NCBI RefSeq assembly: GCF_030323145.1
Contig: NZ_CP100470.1
Span: 4,877,001 to 4,941,000, forward strand
Direction: 5' to 3'
Origin: Mesorhizobium sp. C432A
GTDB lineage: Bacteria; Pseudomonadota; Alphaproteobacteria; Rhizobiales; Rhizobiaceae
Length of the DNA stretch: 64,000 nt
The position numbers were made by a program, and so were the translations under genes. The notes under the pieces are model-generated. The model saw only the letters and a program-made list of their open reading frames with translations, was not told the origin of the DNA and did not search any database. Of this stretch, positions 18,373 through 27,557 are shown piece after piece. The number at the start of each line of letters is the position of its first letter. Within the stretch, counting starts at the first letter, position 1.

Positions 18373-18978
18373 TCAGCCAAGCACCAGCAAGGCGAGCCCG
18401 ACAATGGCGACGGCCAGAAACCCGGCTGCCAGCGCCATCAGGCCGACACGCATCTGCTGCCGGCCTTCGGGCTGGACCGTGTCATTCGACCCAGACATCG
18501 CCTGCCCCCGCTTCGCCGCCGCGTCGGTGGCGGAGGCGCGGCGCGGCGGCGAAACCCCCGGTGCGAGAAGCGCAAACCAGGGCAGTCCTGCCGGCTTTGC
18601 GGCAGCGCCATCATCGGCCCTGGCCGGCGGCACCGGCAGACCGCGCTGTGCATCGTCGTTGGCTGGCGTCGCCTTGCCTGTCGCAGCCGTTGTCGGCCCG
18701 AAATCGTCGGGCGCCGCGTCACCCGGTTCGGCAAGCGCCAGATAGGCCTGCAGGATCTCGGCTGAACCCGTCTGCTGCCCCTTTGCGACGGCTGCGGACA
18801 ACAGCGCCTGCAGCGCCGGCGCCGCTGCCGGCTGCAAAGGCGCACCGGATGGCGTCGGCGGCTGCACCAGCGCCTTTATAAGTGCTGCTTTCGCCGGATC
18901 GGCCTTCGCCGACGGCACCGCTGCCAATATCATGGCCTCGCGCAGCAGCGCAGTCAGGCGGGCGGATGAAATGTCCAT
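18373..18978 (-). CDS. Ala/Pro-rich protein with C-terminal membrane anchor, function unknown
   Basis: A 201-residue protein. Residues 1-75 look helical (LTALLREAMILAAVPSAKAD), 75-165 are low-complexity Ala/Pro/Asp-rich, and the last 22 residues form one transmembrane helix (VGLMALAAGFLAVAIVGLAL). It is therefore a tail-anchored protein with a cytoplasmic or periplasmic disordered stalk. The start at 18978 (MDISSARLT) gives the neatest N-terminus; the frame extends 11 codons upstream. The gene is divergent from the DUF2093 gene. I recognise no family. Confidence 0.55.
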   Translation of the reverse strand: MDISSARLTALLREAMILAAVPSAKADPAKAALIKALVQPPTPSGAPLQPAAAPALQALLSAAVAKGQQTGSAEILQAYLALAEPGDAAPDDFGPTTAATGKATPANDDAQRGLPVPPARADDGAAAKPAGLPWFALLAPGVSPPRRASATDAAAKRGQAMSGSNDTVQPEGRQQMRVGLMALAAGFLAVAIVGLALLVLG

Positions 18979-19091
18979 GCCGGTCCCATAAGAATGGTTT
19001 GGAGCCGACAATAGCGCCTCAGCATTGCGTCAAGCTTGACCTTGCCGGCAATTTATGGCGATGAAATCAGCATGAACTCTGGCACCAACCC

Positions 19092-19325
19092 ATGATGAAC
19101 CGCTTCGAAGGCCCTGGCGGCAAGGAAGCCCGGATCCGCTATCTCGACGGCGACTTCCAGGTCACCAGCCCCGGCGCATTCGTGCGCTGCGCTGTGACCG
19201 GTGAGAGCATTCCGCTGGACGAGCTCAAATATTGGAGCGTCGCCAGGCAGGAGCCCTATGTCAGCGCCGCCGCCTCGCTGCGCCGCGAGATCGAGATGCA
19301 TCCGGACCTGCGCAGCCGGGGCTAG
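19092..19325 (+). CDS. DUF2093 family small protein
   Basis: A 77-residue protein matching the short alphaproteobacterial DUF2093 family: MMNRFEGPG, ARIRYLDGDFQVTSPGAFVR, CAVTGESIPLDELKYWSVAR and QEPYVSA. The function is unknown. The lone cysteine and Trp/Tyr positions are typical of the family. The second Met could be the start. Single gene. Confidence 0.75.
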   Translation: MMNRFEGPGGKEARIRYLDGDFQVTSPGAFVRCAVTGESIPLDELKYWSVARQEPYVSAAASLRREIEMHPDLRSRG

Positions 19326-19385
19326 ATCGGCACACCGGAAAGCAAGGCTCACCGTCGATCTGATTTTCCTGGAACGCCTGCAGGA

Positions 19386-19877
19386 CTATCGCTTTGAGGA
19401 TGCCGGCGCGTTTTCGACCGAAAAGTCGAATTTATGAACAAGCCGATCTCCGACAAGCACTTTGATGGAATACGGCCCGATCGGATCACCCTCGGCCATG
19501 CACCACCCATGCGAGATCCATCCGTCCTGCGGTTTGTAGAACATGGTGGTCTCGGAGACCCTTCGATCGCCCGATAGCTTGCTCAAGCTGTATTCGTTTC
19601 CGTCGATACCACCCCACTGCCTGGGCTCCGCGGGAAGCGCGAACACCTCGGTGACCGATACCAGTCTGTCGCCTTGCGCCAGACGTACGCGCCATTCAAA
19701 GCAGGCGCTATCGGGGATAAGCGGTACAATGTTTGAGGGCCGAACGTGGGTAGCACCGTCCGCTTCGGTGACCGAGACCAGAAATTCGCTGTCGGTCGCG
19801 GTGGGTGCCTGCGCCGAAGATGGGTTCGCCATCGCCACAAGAACAAAGCCCACAAAGAGTGCCCGCAACCTAACCAT
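19386..19877 (-). CDS. Exported protein of unknown function
   Basis: A 163-residue protein with a signal peptide at 1-22 (LFVGFVLVAMANPSSAQ). The mature part contains two cysteines (SACFEWRVRL and HGWCMAEGDP) that may pair, and looks beta-rich, ending IKVLVGDRLVHKFDFSV. No family is recognised. It stands alone upstream of lpxK on the same strand but is separated by about 80 bases from the lpxK 3' end, so it is read away from it. Confidence 0.55.
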   Translation of the reverse strand: MVRLRALFVGFVLVAMANPSSAQAPTATDSEFLVSVTEADGATHVRPSNIVPLIPDSACFEWRVRLAQGDRLVSVTEVFALPAEPRQWGGIDGNEYSLSKLSGDRRVSETTMFYKPQDGWISHGWCMAEGDPIGPYSIKVLVGDRLVHKFDFSVENAPASSKR

Positions 19878-19956
19878 TCCCCCCCCGCGCTGAAGCCGGT
19901 CTGACTTATAATTGTGATAAGCGGCGAGAAATATCCTGTGTCAACGCGGGAGCGCC

Positions 19957-20985
19957 CTACCCTCGCAGCCGGCGCTGTCTCCAGGCATCCAGCGTCTCAT
20001 CGATGATCCGCTCCGGCACATTGTCGAGCTCGAAAGTGGCGTCTATCTCCAGCACGTCGAGTTGACCAAGGAATTCAGCCGAGGCTGCGCCATGGCGCAG
20101 CCGGGCTGCGTCCTTGGCGGTGGTCACGAGGCCCAGTCCCTCACGGCGCGCGGTTGCCGCCAGTTCGGCGAGTTCGTCAGGGGCATAAAAATGATGGTCC
20201 GGAAACGACCGGCTCAGCGCCACTTCCGCGCCCGTGCCGCGCAGCGTCTCGAAGAATTTTTCGGGGTGACCGATGCCGGCAAAGGCGAGGAACCGCCGGC
20301 CGGCGAACCGCTCCTTGCCGCCCGGTTCAGCATGCGCCTCGAAGATCGGCCGGCCGGCGCGCGCCGCCTGGCGCACGACCTGGTCGGCGGCGGTGCCCTC
20401 GCCCATCTTCAACAGCCCATCGGTGAACACCAGTTGGTCGACGACGTTGGCGCGCAGCGGCCCACCCGGAATGACGCGGCCATTGCCGATGCCGTAGCGG
20501 GCGTCGACGACGACCAGCGCATAATCAATATGGATGCGCGCGCTCTGAAAACCGTCATCCATGATCAGGAAATCGCAGCCATGGGCTTCCATGAGCAGCT
20601 TGGCGCCGGCGGCGCGGTTCGGGCTTACCGCAACCGGCGCATGCTCGGCCAGAAGCAGCGGCTCGTCGCCGACATGCTTGGCGGCGTCGTGACTGGCATC
20701 GACAACATGCGGCTGCGCAAACGAGCCGCCATGGCCGCGCGACAGGAATCCGGGATTGAGCTGCATGCGCCTGGCCTGCTTGGCCAGCGCGATGGCGACC
20801 GGCGTCTTGCCGCTGCCGCCGACGGTGAAGTTGCCGACGCAAAGCACTGGTGCGTCGATCTTTTCACGTACCGCCCGGTGCATACGGCGGCCGGCGACCA
20901 TGCCATAAATCGCTGATAGCGGCGACAGCGCAAAGACCCGCCAGTCCGGCGCTTCCCACCAGAAAGGTGGTGCTTCGGACGCCAC
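19957..20985 (-). CDS. lpxK: Tetraacyldisaccharide 4'-kinase
   Basis: A 342-residue membrane-associated kinase that phosphorylates the 4' position of the lipid A disaccharide precursor. The P-loop GNFTVGGSGKTPVA is at about 51-64, and DDGFQSARI holds the catalytic acidic residues. An N-terminal hydrophobic segment (FALSPLSAIYGMVAG) is the membrane anchor. The start is a GTG placed directly after the TAG stop of waaA, so the two are translationally coupled. It ends a run of envelope genes (acyltransferase, waaA, lpxK) of the same pathway. Confidence 0.95.
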   Translation of the reverse strand: MASEAPPFWWEAPDWRVFALSPLSAIYGMVAGRRMHRAVREKIDAPVLCVGNFTVGGSGKTPVAIALAKQARRMQLNPGFLSRGHGGSFAQPHVVDASHDAAKHVGDEPLLLAEHAPVAVSPNRAAGAKLLMEAHGCDFLIMDDGFQSARIHIDYALVVVDARYGIGNGRVIPGGPLRANVVDQLVFTDGLLKMGEGTAADQVVRQAARAGRPIFEAHAEPGGKERFAGRRFLAFAGIGHPEKFFETLRGTGAEVALSRSFPDHHFYAPDELAELAATARREGLGLVTTAKDAARLRHGAASAEFLGQLDVLEIDATFELDNVPERIIDETLDAWRQRRLRG

Positions 20986-22302
20986 CTATCGCCCGTCGGC
21001 GCCCTTCAGGCGCGACTTGACGATCAATGGCTGGATATAAGGCTCAAGCGATTTCAGCGTGTGCGCCAGCGCACCGCGCATCTGGTCGACGGTGGCGGCA
21101 CCGGCCGCCATCATCTCATGGCGCGCGACTTCATTGCTCAACAGGAAATTGACGGCGCCGGCCAGCATGTCGCGGTCGCGCACCAGCTTGGCGCCGCCGC
21201 TGTCGAGCAGACGCTGATAGGCTTCGCGGAAATTCTGGACGTTGCGGCCGGCAAGCACGGCGGTGTCGAGCATGGCCGGCTCCAGCGGGTTCTGGCCGCC
21301 TTCCGAGGTCAGCGAGCGGCCGACAAAGGCGATTTCCGTCAGCCGGAGATAAAGCCCCATCTCGCCGATCGTATCGCCGAGCAGGATATCGGTGTCGGCG
21401 GTGATCCTGTCGCCCTTGCTGCGCCGCGCCAGCTTCAGCCCCATGCCGGAAATCTGCGCCGCAAGGGCTTCGGCGCGGTCGGGATGGCGCGGGACGATGA
21501 TCGTCAGCAGGCCATGGTGGCGCTTGTAGAGCGTGGCGTGGACTTCCGCCGCGACCACCTCCTCGCCGTCATGGGTCGAAATTGCCGCCCAGGTCGGGCG
21601 GCCGGCGATCTGGCGCTTCAGCGTCGCCAGCGCCCGTTCGTCGACGGGGGGCGGCAAGGTGTCGACCTTGAGGTTGCCGGACACGGTGACCGGCCGGGCG
21701 CCAAGCGCGCGAAACCGTTCGCCGTCGACATCCGACTGGGCAACGACGTGTGCGAGGTTCTCGAACAGCGCCTCGGCGATGTTGGCGCGCTTCTTCCAGG
21801 ATTTGAACGAACGGTCGGACAGCCGGCCGTTGACCAGCACCTGCGGCACGTGTCGGGCGCCGAGCTCGAGGATGGTCATCGGCCATATCTCGGATTCGGC
21901 GATGATAGCCAGGTCCGGCCGCCAGTGATCGAGAAAGCGGCTGACGGCCGGCTTCAGGTCGAGCGGAACATATTGGTGGATGATGCGGTCGCCCAGCCGT
22001 TCGTCGGCAACCTGCGCCGAGGTCACTGTTCCCGTCGTCAGCACGATGTTGACACCGTAGTCGAGGATGCTTTGCACCAGCGGCACGACCGCAAGGGTCT
22101 CGCCGACGCTTGCCGCATGGATCCAGATCACCGGCCCTTCGGGGCGCGGCCGCCCGGCAACGCCGTAGCGCTCACGGCTGCGGCTGCGGTCTTCCTTGCC
22201 CTGCGATGTGCGCCAGGCGACATAGGGACCCATCAGCGGATAGGCGGCTGCACCGGCAAGGCGGTAGGCCGCCAGGAAGGCGCGCGCCCAGCCGACGCTC
22301 AT
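20986..22302 (-). CDS. waaA: 3-deoxy-D-manno-octulosonic acid transferase (Kdo transferase)
   Basis: A 438-residue inner-membrane glycosyltransferase that adds Kdo from CMP-Kdo to lipid IVA. An N-terminal hydrophobic anchor (residues about 5-28) is followed by WIHAASVGE, whose Glu is the catalytic base of the family, then AESEIWPM and in the C-terminal half GGQNPLEPA for donor binding. The start codon overlaps the stop of the upstream acyltransferase by ATGA, and lpxK starts straight after its stop, indicating one operon for lipid A-Kdo assembly. Confidence 0.95.
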   Translation of the reverse strand: MSVGWARAFLAAYRLAGAAAYPLMGPYVAWRTSQGKEDRSRSRERYGVAGRPRPEGPVIWIHAASVGETLAVVPLVQSILDYGVNIVLTTGTVTSAQVADERLGDRIIHQYVPLDLKPAVSRFLDHWRPDLAIIAESEIWPMTILELGARHVPQVLVNGRLSDRSFKSWKKRANIAEALFENLAHVVAQSDVDGERFRALGARPVTVSGNLKVDTLPPPVDERALATLKRQIAGRPTWAAISTHDGEEVVAAEVHATLYKRHHGLLTIIVPRHPDRAEALAAQISGMGLKLARRSKGDRITADTDILLGDTIGEMGLYLRLTEIAFVGRSLTSEGGQNPLEPAMLDTAVLAGRNVQNFREAYQRLLDSGGAKLVRDRDMLAGAVNFLLSNEVARHEMMAAGAATVDQMRGALAHTLKSLEPYIQPLIVKSRLKGADGR

Positions 22303-23087
22303 GGCCTGCCGTCCACGAGCCGATAGGCCTCGGCGGTTGCGGCATTGAGCGCGGCCGTGACTTCCTGGCGCTTGCGCTCCATTTCGGCCTCGTCGGCATT
22401 GGCCGGCACGAAAACCGGCGTTCCGATGACGATCGAGGAGCGGCCGAACGGCAGGTTGATGGTGGTCTTGTCCCAGCTCCTTTCCAGCACCTTGCGGCGG
22501 CTGGTGGCGATGGCGGCAGGCATGATCGGCCGGCCGGAAAGGCGTGCCAGCAGAACGATACCAAGCCCCGCGTCGCGCGGCGTGCCGTGGGGAATGTCGG
22601 CGATCATGGCGACGTTCTTGCCGGCCACGAGTGACTTTTTCAGGGCGATGAGCGCCTTGGCGCCGCCCTTGTCGAGATGCTTCGTGCTTTCACGCCCGCC
22701 GGAGCCGCGCACCGCCTCGATGCCGAATTTTTCGATCATCAGCGCGTTGAGTTCGGCGTCGGCGCTGCGCGAGACCATGGCGACCAGCGGCCGTCCCTTG
22801 GGATAATAGGCTGGGGTCAGCAGATGCTGGCCATGCCAGAGCGCGATGATGCCGGGTTCGAATTCGGCGTAGTCGCCGCCTGAAAATTTAGCCGAGCCTT
22901 CGACCACCCGGTTGGTCAGGCGCACCAGGCGGACGAACTGGGCGAGCAGGCTGACGATCATGCTCTTGACGATTCGCGACTGCGCCAACGGCTCGCGGAT
23001 CTTGCGCCAGAATGTCTTCGAACTGCCGCCGCGTCTTCTTCGGACCGCGGCGCCGGTGGGCTGCCCTTTCACCGCTTCATGCTCCAT
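22299..23087 (-). CDS. Lysophospholipid acyltransferase family protein (DUF374)
   Basis: A 262-residue protein of the short LPLAT/DUF374 type usually found beside waaA. The acyltransferase core begins IIALWHGQHLLTPAYYPKGR, with the WHGQ-type His, followed by VSRSADAELNALMIEKFGIE and IADIPHGTPRDAGLG. A hydrophobic region near 40-60 anchors it to the membrane. The acceptor could be a lipid A or glycerolipid precursor; not established for this family. The ATG at 23087 is preferred over a TTG nine bases upstream. It lies between the DUF4170 gene and waaA in one operon. Confidence 0.8.
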   Translation of the reverse strand: MEHEAVKGQPTGAAVRRRRGGSSKTFWRKIREPLAQSRIVKSMIVSLLAQFVRLVRLTNRVVEGSAKFSGGDYAEFEPGIIALWHGQHLLTPAYYPKGRPLVAMVSRSADAELNALMIEKFGIEAVRGSGGRESTKHLDKGGAKALIALKKSLVAGKNVAMIADIPHGTPRDAGLGIVLLARLSGRPIMPAAIATSRRKVLERSWDKTTINLPFGRSSIVIGTPVFVPANADEAEMERKRQEVTAALNAATAEAYRLVDGRP

Positions 23088-23092
23088 CGCTG

Positions 23093-23338
23093 TCAACCGG
23101 CGGCCTTGCTTTCAGGGTCGAGCAGCCGGTGCAGATGGACGACGAAATAGCGCATATGGGCATTGTCCACGCTGGCTTGCGCCTTGGCCTTCCACGCGGT
23201 GTGCGCGGTTTGATAGTCCGGATAAACGCCAACGATGTCGAGCGCGTCGAGATCGCGGAACTCGGTGCCTCCCAGCTTCTTCAGCTCGCCGCCGAACACC
23301 AGGTGCAAAAGCTGTTTCTTTCCGTCTTCCGCGGCCAT
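23093..23338 (-). CDS. DUF4170 family small protein
   Basis: An 81-residue soluble protein with the family pattern LHLVFGGELKKLGGTEFRDL, DIVGVYPDYQTAHTAWKAKA and MRYFVVHLHRLLDPE. Function unknown. It is recurrently encoded in alphaproteobacteria between cysQ and the acyltransferase-waaA-lpxK genes, as here, and overlaps or abuts the next gene by a few bases, so it is probably co-expressed with lipid A assembly. Confidence 0.8.
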   Translation of the reverse strand: MAAEDGKKQLLHLVFGGELKKLGGTEFRDLDALDIVGVYPDYQTAHTAWKAKAQASVDNAHMRYFVVHLHRLLDPESKAAG

Positions 23339-23406
23339 TTCGGTCCTTCACATATTGTGAGTTTGCGACAGGTCTAGCCCAAAGCTGCCGACTTTGGAAC
23401 CTTCGA

Positions 23407-24213
23407 TCACGCTTCCGTATCGGCAATGACGCCGGCAAGCACGGTCAGCAACTGCCCGCTGCCGGCGACCAGCGCGCCGTGACGGATGATCTCCCCGGCA
23501 TAAAGCGGCGCGCGGCCATGGCCGTCGAGCACGGCGCCGCCAGCCTCGCGCAAGATGAGATCGGCGGCGGCGATATCCCAGTCATGCGCGTTTGGCTTGA
23601 CGAAGGTTGCGTCGAGCGTGCCGTTGGCGACCATCGCCAGCCGGTAGGCGAGAGAGGGAATGTGCGCCGCCCGCCGCACCCGGCCCTGCCATTGCGCCGG
23701 CATCAGGTCGATCAACTGCTTCAGCCCGCCGATCTCGACCGTCTTACCCAGGCCGCGCACGGCAATCGGCTTGCCGTTGCGGAAAGCTCCATGGCCAGGC
23801 AGCGCCCAATAGGTTTCGCCCTTGGCCGGACATTCGAGCACACCGGTGAGCGTGCGGCCATTCTCGACCACCGCGACGCTGACGCACCACGAGCGCAGGC
23901 CTTCGAGGAAGCCGCGGGTGCCGTCTATGGGGTCGACGACAAAGGTGCGCCGCGCCAGAAGCCGCGCCGGATCGTCAGTCGTTTCCTCTGATAGCCAGCC
24001 ATAGTCCGGCCGCGCCGCCAGCAGGGTCTCGCGCAAATAGGCGTCCGCCGCGTTGTCGGCTTCGCTGACCGGCGAGGTGCCGCCCTTCATCCACACTTGC
24101 GGGTTCTTGCCGAAATAGCGCATGGCGATCGCGCCCGCCTCGCGGGCGGCGTCGCGCAGCAGATCGAGGTCGTCCGAGGCCCCGGCCGATATGACCGGGT
24201 TACGCTCCGGCAA
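23407..24213 (-). CDS. cysQ: 3'(2'),5'-bisphosphate nucleotidase / inositol monophosphatase family
   Basis: A 268-residue phosphatase of the IMPase superfamily. Metal-binding motifs are WLSEETTDD, VVDPIDGTRGFLEG and, near the C-terminus, HDWDIAAADLILREAGG. CysQ converts 3'-phosphoadenosine 5'-phosphate to AMP in sulfur assimilation, and the family can also act on inositol phosphates. No ATG is available near the expected N-terminus; the start is a TTG at 24213 that overlaps the end of pmbA by 14 bases. The overlap suggests coupling with pmbA. I am more certain of the family than of the substrate. Confidence 0.85.
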   Translation of the reverse strand: MPERNPVISAGASDDLDLLRDAAREAGAIAMRYFGKNPQVWMKGGTSPVSEADNAADAYLRETLLAARPDYGWLSEETTDDPARLLARRTFVVDPIDGTRGFLEGLRSWCVSVAVVENGRTLTGVLECPAKGETYWALPGHGAFRNGKPIAVRGLGKTVEIGGLKQLIDLMPAQWQGRVRRAAHIPSLAYRLAMVANGTLDATFVKPNAHDWDIAAADLILREAGGAVLDGHGRAPLYAGEIIRHGALVAGSGQLLTVLAGVIADTEA

Positions 24214-25543
24214 GGGTCATTCCTTCGATCAGCAGCGTCGGTGCGGCGGTGCCGAAATCGCGGTCAAGATCGCTCGCCGGCACCATGTTGAGGAACATCG
24301 TCTTCAAATTGGAGGCGATGGTCACCTCGGCCACCGGATAGGCAAGCTCACCATTGTCGATCCAGAAGCCGGATGCGCCACGGCTGTATTCGCCGGTCAC
24401 CATGTCGACGCCCTGGCCGAACACTTCGGTGACATAAAAGCCGGATTTCAGCGACCTGATCAGGTCTTCCGGCGTCCTGTCGCCCGGCTCGATGGCGAGA
24501 TTGGTCGAAGACGGCGATACCGACGAGCCGCTGCGCGCGCCGCGTCCGTTGGTGGTCAGCCCCAATTCCCGCGCGGCGGACGTCGACAGGAACCAGTGCT
24601 TCAGCACGCCGTTCTCGACCATCAACAGCTTTTCGCCCTCGACGCCTTCGCCGTCGAACGGGCGCGAGGCCTGGCCGCGACGCCGTAGCGGCTCGTCGGT
24701 GACGGTGATGGCAGCCGACGCAACCTGCTTGCCCATCATCTCGCGCAAGAAACTGGTCTTGCGCGCCACCGAAGCGCCGTTGATGGCGCCGGCGAGATGG
24801 CCGGCAATGCCGCGCGCGACGCGCGGGTCGAACACAACGTTGACCGGACCGGTCGCCGCCTTGCGGGCGCCGAGGCGGCGCACGGCGCGCTCGCCGGCCT
24901 TGCGGCCGATCAGCTCCGGCGCGTCGAGATCGGAAAAATGCTGGTTCGAGGAGTATTCGTAGTCGCGCTCCATGCCGGTGCCTTCGCCCGCAATAACGCT
25001 GGCCGAACGCGAAAAGCGCGATGCGACATAGTGGCCGACGAAGCCGTTCGACGTGGCCAGCACCAGCCCGCCAAGACCGGCGCTGGCGCCGCTGCCGGCC
25101 GAATTGGTGACGCCCTTGACTGCAAGGGCCGCTTCCTCGGCGGCAAGGGCCGCTTCCTTCAACTGATCGGCCGAAACCTCGGTGGCGTCGAACAGATCGA
25201 GGTCGCGCACCTTGCCGACCAGCAAAGCCGGATCGGCGAGACCCTGATAGGGGTCCTCGGGCGAGACTTTGGCCATGGCCACGGCGCGTTCAGCCAGCGC
25301 CTTGGGGTCCGATGCCGCCGTCGCCGAGACGCTCGCCACCCGGTTGCCGACGAAGACGCGCAGCGAGACATCGTCGCCCTCGGACGCTTCGGTGTTCTCG
25401 ACCTTTCCCAGCCGCACCGACACGCCGATCGAGCGGCCGCGCACGGCAACCGCGTCGGCGGCGTCGGCGCCGGCCCGCTTGGCAGCCTCGACCAGTGCCG
25501 CGACGCGGTCGGTCAATTTCGCTGCCTCTGATGTATCGGTCAT
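24200..25543 (-). CDS. pmbA: TldD/PmbA family metalloprotease component
   Basis: A 447-residue protein of the PmbA (TldE) type. It shows the family N-terminal domain (AKRAGADAADAVAVRGRSIG), a central helical part and the C-terminal segment EGVEGEKLLMVENGVLKHWF with SGFWIDNGELAYPVAEVTIA. The HExxxH zinc motif of TldD is absent, as expected for the PmbA/TldE subunit, which acts in a heterodimer to process modified peptides and antitoxins. The tldD partner is not in this window. The ATG at 25543 starts the conserved part. cysQ overlaps its 3' end. Confidence 0.9.
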   Translation of the reverse strand: MTDTSEAAKLTDRVAALVEAAKRAGADAADAVAVRGRSIGVSVRLGKVENTEASEGDDVSLRVFVGNRVASVSATAASDPKALAERAVAMAKVSPEDPYQGLADPALLVGKVRDLDLFDATEVSADQLKEAALAAEEAALAVKGVTNSAGSGASAGLGGLVLATSNGFVGHYVASRFSRSASVIAGEGTGMERDYEYSSNQHFSDLDAPELIGRKAGERAVRRLGARKAATGPVNVVFDPRVARGIAGHLAGAINGASVARKTSFLREMMGKQVASAAITVTDEPLRRRGQASRPFDGEGVEGEKLLMVENGVLKHWFLSTSAARELGLTTNGRGARSGSSVSPSSTNLAIEPGDRTPEDLIRSLKSGFYVTEVFGQGVDMVTGEYSRGASGFWIDNGELAYPVAEVTIASNLKTMFLNMVPASDLDRDFGTAAPTLLIEGMTLAGA

Positions 25544-25740
25544 GCGCGTGGTCCTGGCTGAAGCCGCGCCGGGCGGTAGCGGCTGCTGCACCATCTATTG
25601 TCCCAATGCGGCTTGTGCAATGGCGCACGGGCAATTGTCCCGCTGCGGCATAGCGCCCAAGCGGCCCGCAAAGCCATCCGCGGCGGCGCCACAGACGCGC
25701 GGCTTGACCGGTTTGTGAGTTTAACCGAGGCCGATTTCCG

Positions 25741-26787
25741 TCAAGGAGTGGCGACCGGCGTCCAGATCACGTCATCGATCCTCGTCGCGCCCGTTGCCAG
25801 CATCACCAGCCGGTCGAAGCCAAGCGCCGAGCCGCTGGCTTGCGGCATGATGGCGAGGGCGGCGAGAAAATCCTCATCCAGCGGATAGCGCTCGCCATAG
25901 ACGCGCTCCTTCTCGTCCATCTCGGCGGCAAAGCGCCGGCGCTGCTCGGCCGGATCGGTCAGTTCGCCAAAAGCATTGGCGAGCTCGACGCCGCAGCAAT
26001 AGAGCTCGAAGCGCTCGGCCACGCGCTGGTCCTCCGCGCTCGGCCGGGCCAAGGCGGCCTCGGAGATCGGATAGCCATAGAGGATTGTGGCCCGCCCCTG
26101 CCCCAGCATCGGTTCGACCTTTTCCACCATCACGCGGCTGAACAAATCGGCCCAGTTGTCATCGTCGGCCGTGCGCAGGCCGGCCTTGACCAGAGCATCA
26201 TGAAGTGCGGCGCGGTCTGTGCCGCCATCGGCAGAAACGGTGGCAAGAAGATCGATGCCGGCGTAACGCGCAAAAGCTTCCGCCACGCTCACGCGTTCCG
26301 GTTCGGCGAACGGATCGGCCTCGCGGCCGCGAAAGCGGAAGGTTTTGGCGCCGGCCCGCTCGGCTGCCAGCTTCAGCAGTTCGGCGCAATCGGCCATCAG
26401 GCTGTCATAGGTTTCGCCGACCCGATACCATTCCAGCATGGTGAATTCGGGATGGTGCAAGGGGCCGCGCTCGCGGTTGCGCCAGACGGCGCCCAGGCTG
26501 AAGATCCGCCGCTCGCCGGCGGCAAGCAGCTTCTTGCAGGCGAACTCCGGCGAGGTGTGGAGATAAAGCGGCCGGCGCGCGCCGTCGGCGCCGATCGCCT
26601 CGGTGGCGAAGGCTGAGAGATGCGCCTCGTTGCCGGGCGAAATCTGCAATGCCGCCGTCTCGACCTCGATGAAGTCGCGCTCGCCAAACCAGCCGCGCAT
26701 TGCGGCAGCTATGGCGTTGCGGGCCATCAGCCGCGGCCGGCGGTCGGCGTGAACATCCGGCGTCCACCAGGGCGAAGCGTCAGTCAT
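25741..26787 (-). CDS. epmA: Elongation factor P--(R)-beta-lysine/lysine ligase
   Basis: A 348-residue class II aminoacyl-tRNA synthetase-like protein without an anticodon-binding domain. Motif 2 is seen in FSLGAVWRNRERGPLHHPEF then TMLEWYR, and motif 3 in SGSALGFDRLVMLATG. EpmA attaches (beta-)lysine to a conserved lysine of EF-P. It is divergent from efp, whose K34 is present, so enzyme and substrate genes are side by side. No epmB aminomutase gene is in the window. The ATG at 26787 is preferred over an upstream TTG at 26802. Confidence 0.95.
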   Translation of the reverse strand: MTDASPWWTPDVHADRRPRLMARNAIAAAMRGWFGERDFIEVETAALQISPGNEAHLSAFATEAIGADGARRPLYLHTSPEFACKKLLAAGERRIFSLGAVWRNRERGPLHHPEFTMLEWYRVGETYDSLMADCAELLKLAAERAGAKTFRFRGREADPFAEPERVSVAEAFARYAGIDLLATVSADGGTDRAALHDALVKAGLRTADDDNWADLFSRVMVEKVEPMLGQGRATILYGYPISEAALARPSAEDQRVAERFELYCCGVELANAFGELTDPAEQRRRFAAEMDEKERVYGERYPLDEDFLAALAIMPQASGSALGFDRLVMLATGATRIDDVIWTPVATP

Positions 26788-26916
26788 GGGTTTGCCGGGC
26801 AACGGAATTGCTGACAGGGCTGGCGGTTCGGGCCAAGATGCGCTACGGCGACGGCTCTCGCAGCCGATTTGCGCCGAACGATCGTTTCAGGCCAACGAAG
26901 TCTAGGATTGAAAACC

Positions 26917-27486
26917 GTGGTGAAGGTCATCGCCAGTTCGCTCCGTAAAGGCAATGTCGTCGACAAGGACGGCAAGCTTTACGTGATCCTCTTTGCCGAA
27001 AACATCCACCCTGGCAAGGGTACGCCGGTCACCCAGCTCGACATGCGCCGCATCTCCGACGGGGTGAAGGTTTCGGAGCGCTACCGCACCACCGAGCAGG
27101 TCGAGCGCGCCTATGTCGAGGAGCGCGAGCACACCTTCCTCTACGCCGACGCCGAGGGGTATCACTTCATGAACCCGGAAAGCTACGACCAGGTCGCGGT
27201 GCCGGAAAGCGTGGTCGGCGACATGGCGCCCTACCTGCTCGAAGGCATGGCGGTGCAGATCTCGCAGTTCAACGGCATCGCCATAGCCCTGGTGCTGCCG
27301 CAGCGCGCTACTTTCGAAGTGGTCGAGACGGAGCCGACGACCAAAGGCCAGACGGCGTCCTCGTCATACAAGCCGGCCGTGCTTTCCAACGGCGTGCGCA
27401 CGCTGGTGCCGCCGCACATCGCGCCGGGCACCCGCGTGGTGGTGATGACGGCTGACGGTGCTTATGTGGAGCGGGCGAAGGACTGA
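26917..27486 (+). CDS. efp: Translation elongation factor P
   Basis: A 189-residue cytoplasmic factor that relieves ribosome stalling at proline runs. The three beta-barrel domains cover the length. With the GTG start at 26917 (MVKVIASS) the modified lysine in HPGKGTP falls exactly at position 34, which decides the start over the longer TTG-initiated frame. The C-terminal signature appears as [20 protein letters not shown]. It is divergent from the ligase gene epmA, which should modify K34. Confidence 0.96.
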   Translation: MVKVIASSLRKGNVVDKDGKLYVILFAENIHPGKGTPVTQLDMRRISDGVKVSERYRTTEQVERAYVEEREHTFLYADAEGYHFMNPESYDQVAVPESVVGDMAPYLLEGMAVQISQFNGIAIALVLPQRATFEVVETEPTTKGQTASSSYKPAVLSNGVRTLVPPHIAPGTRVVVMTADGAYVERAKD

Positions 27487-27557
27487 CGCGCGAGCGCTTC
27501 CGTCCTGGTTGATCCGTTGCATTGCCTTCTGCGGCCGCTGGCTCGATAGTCCTGCCG

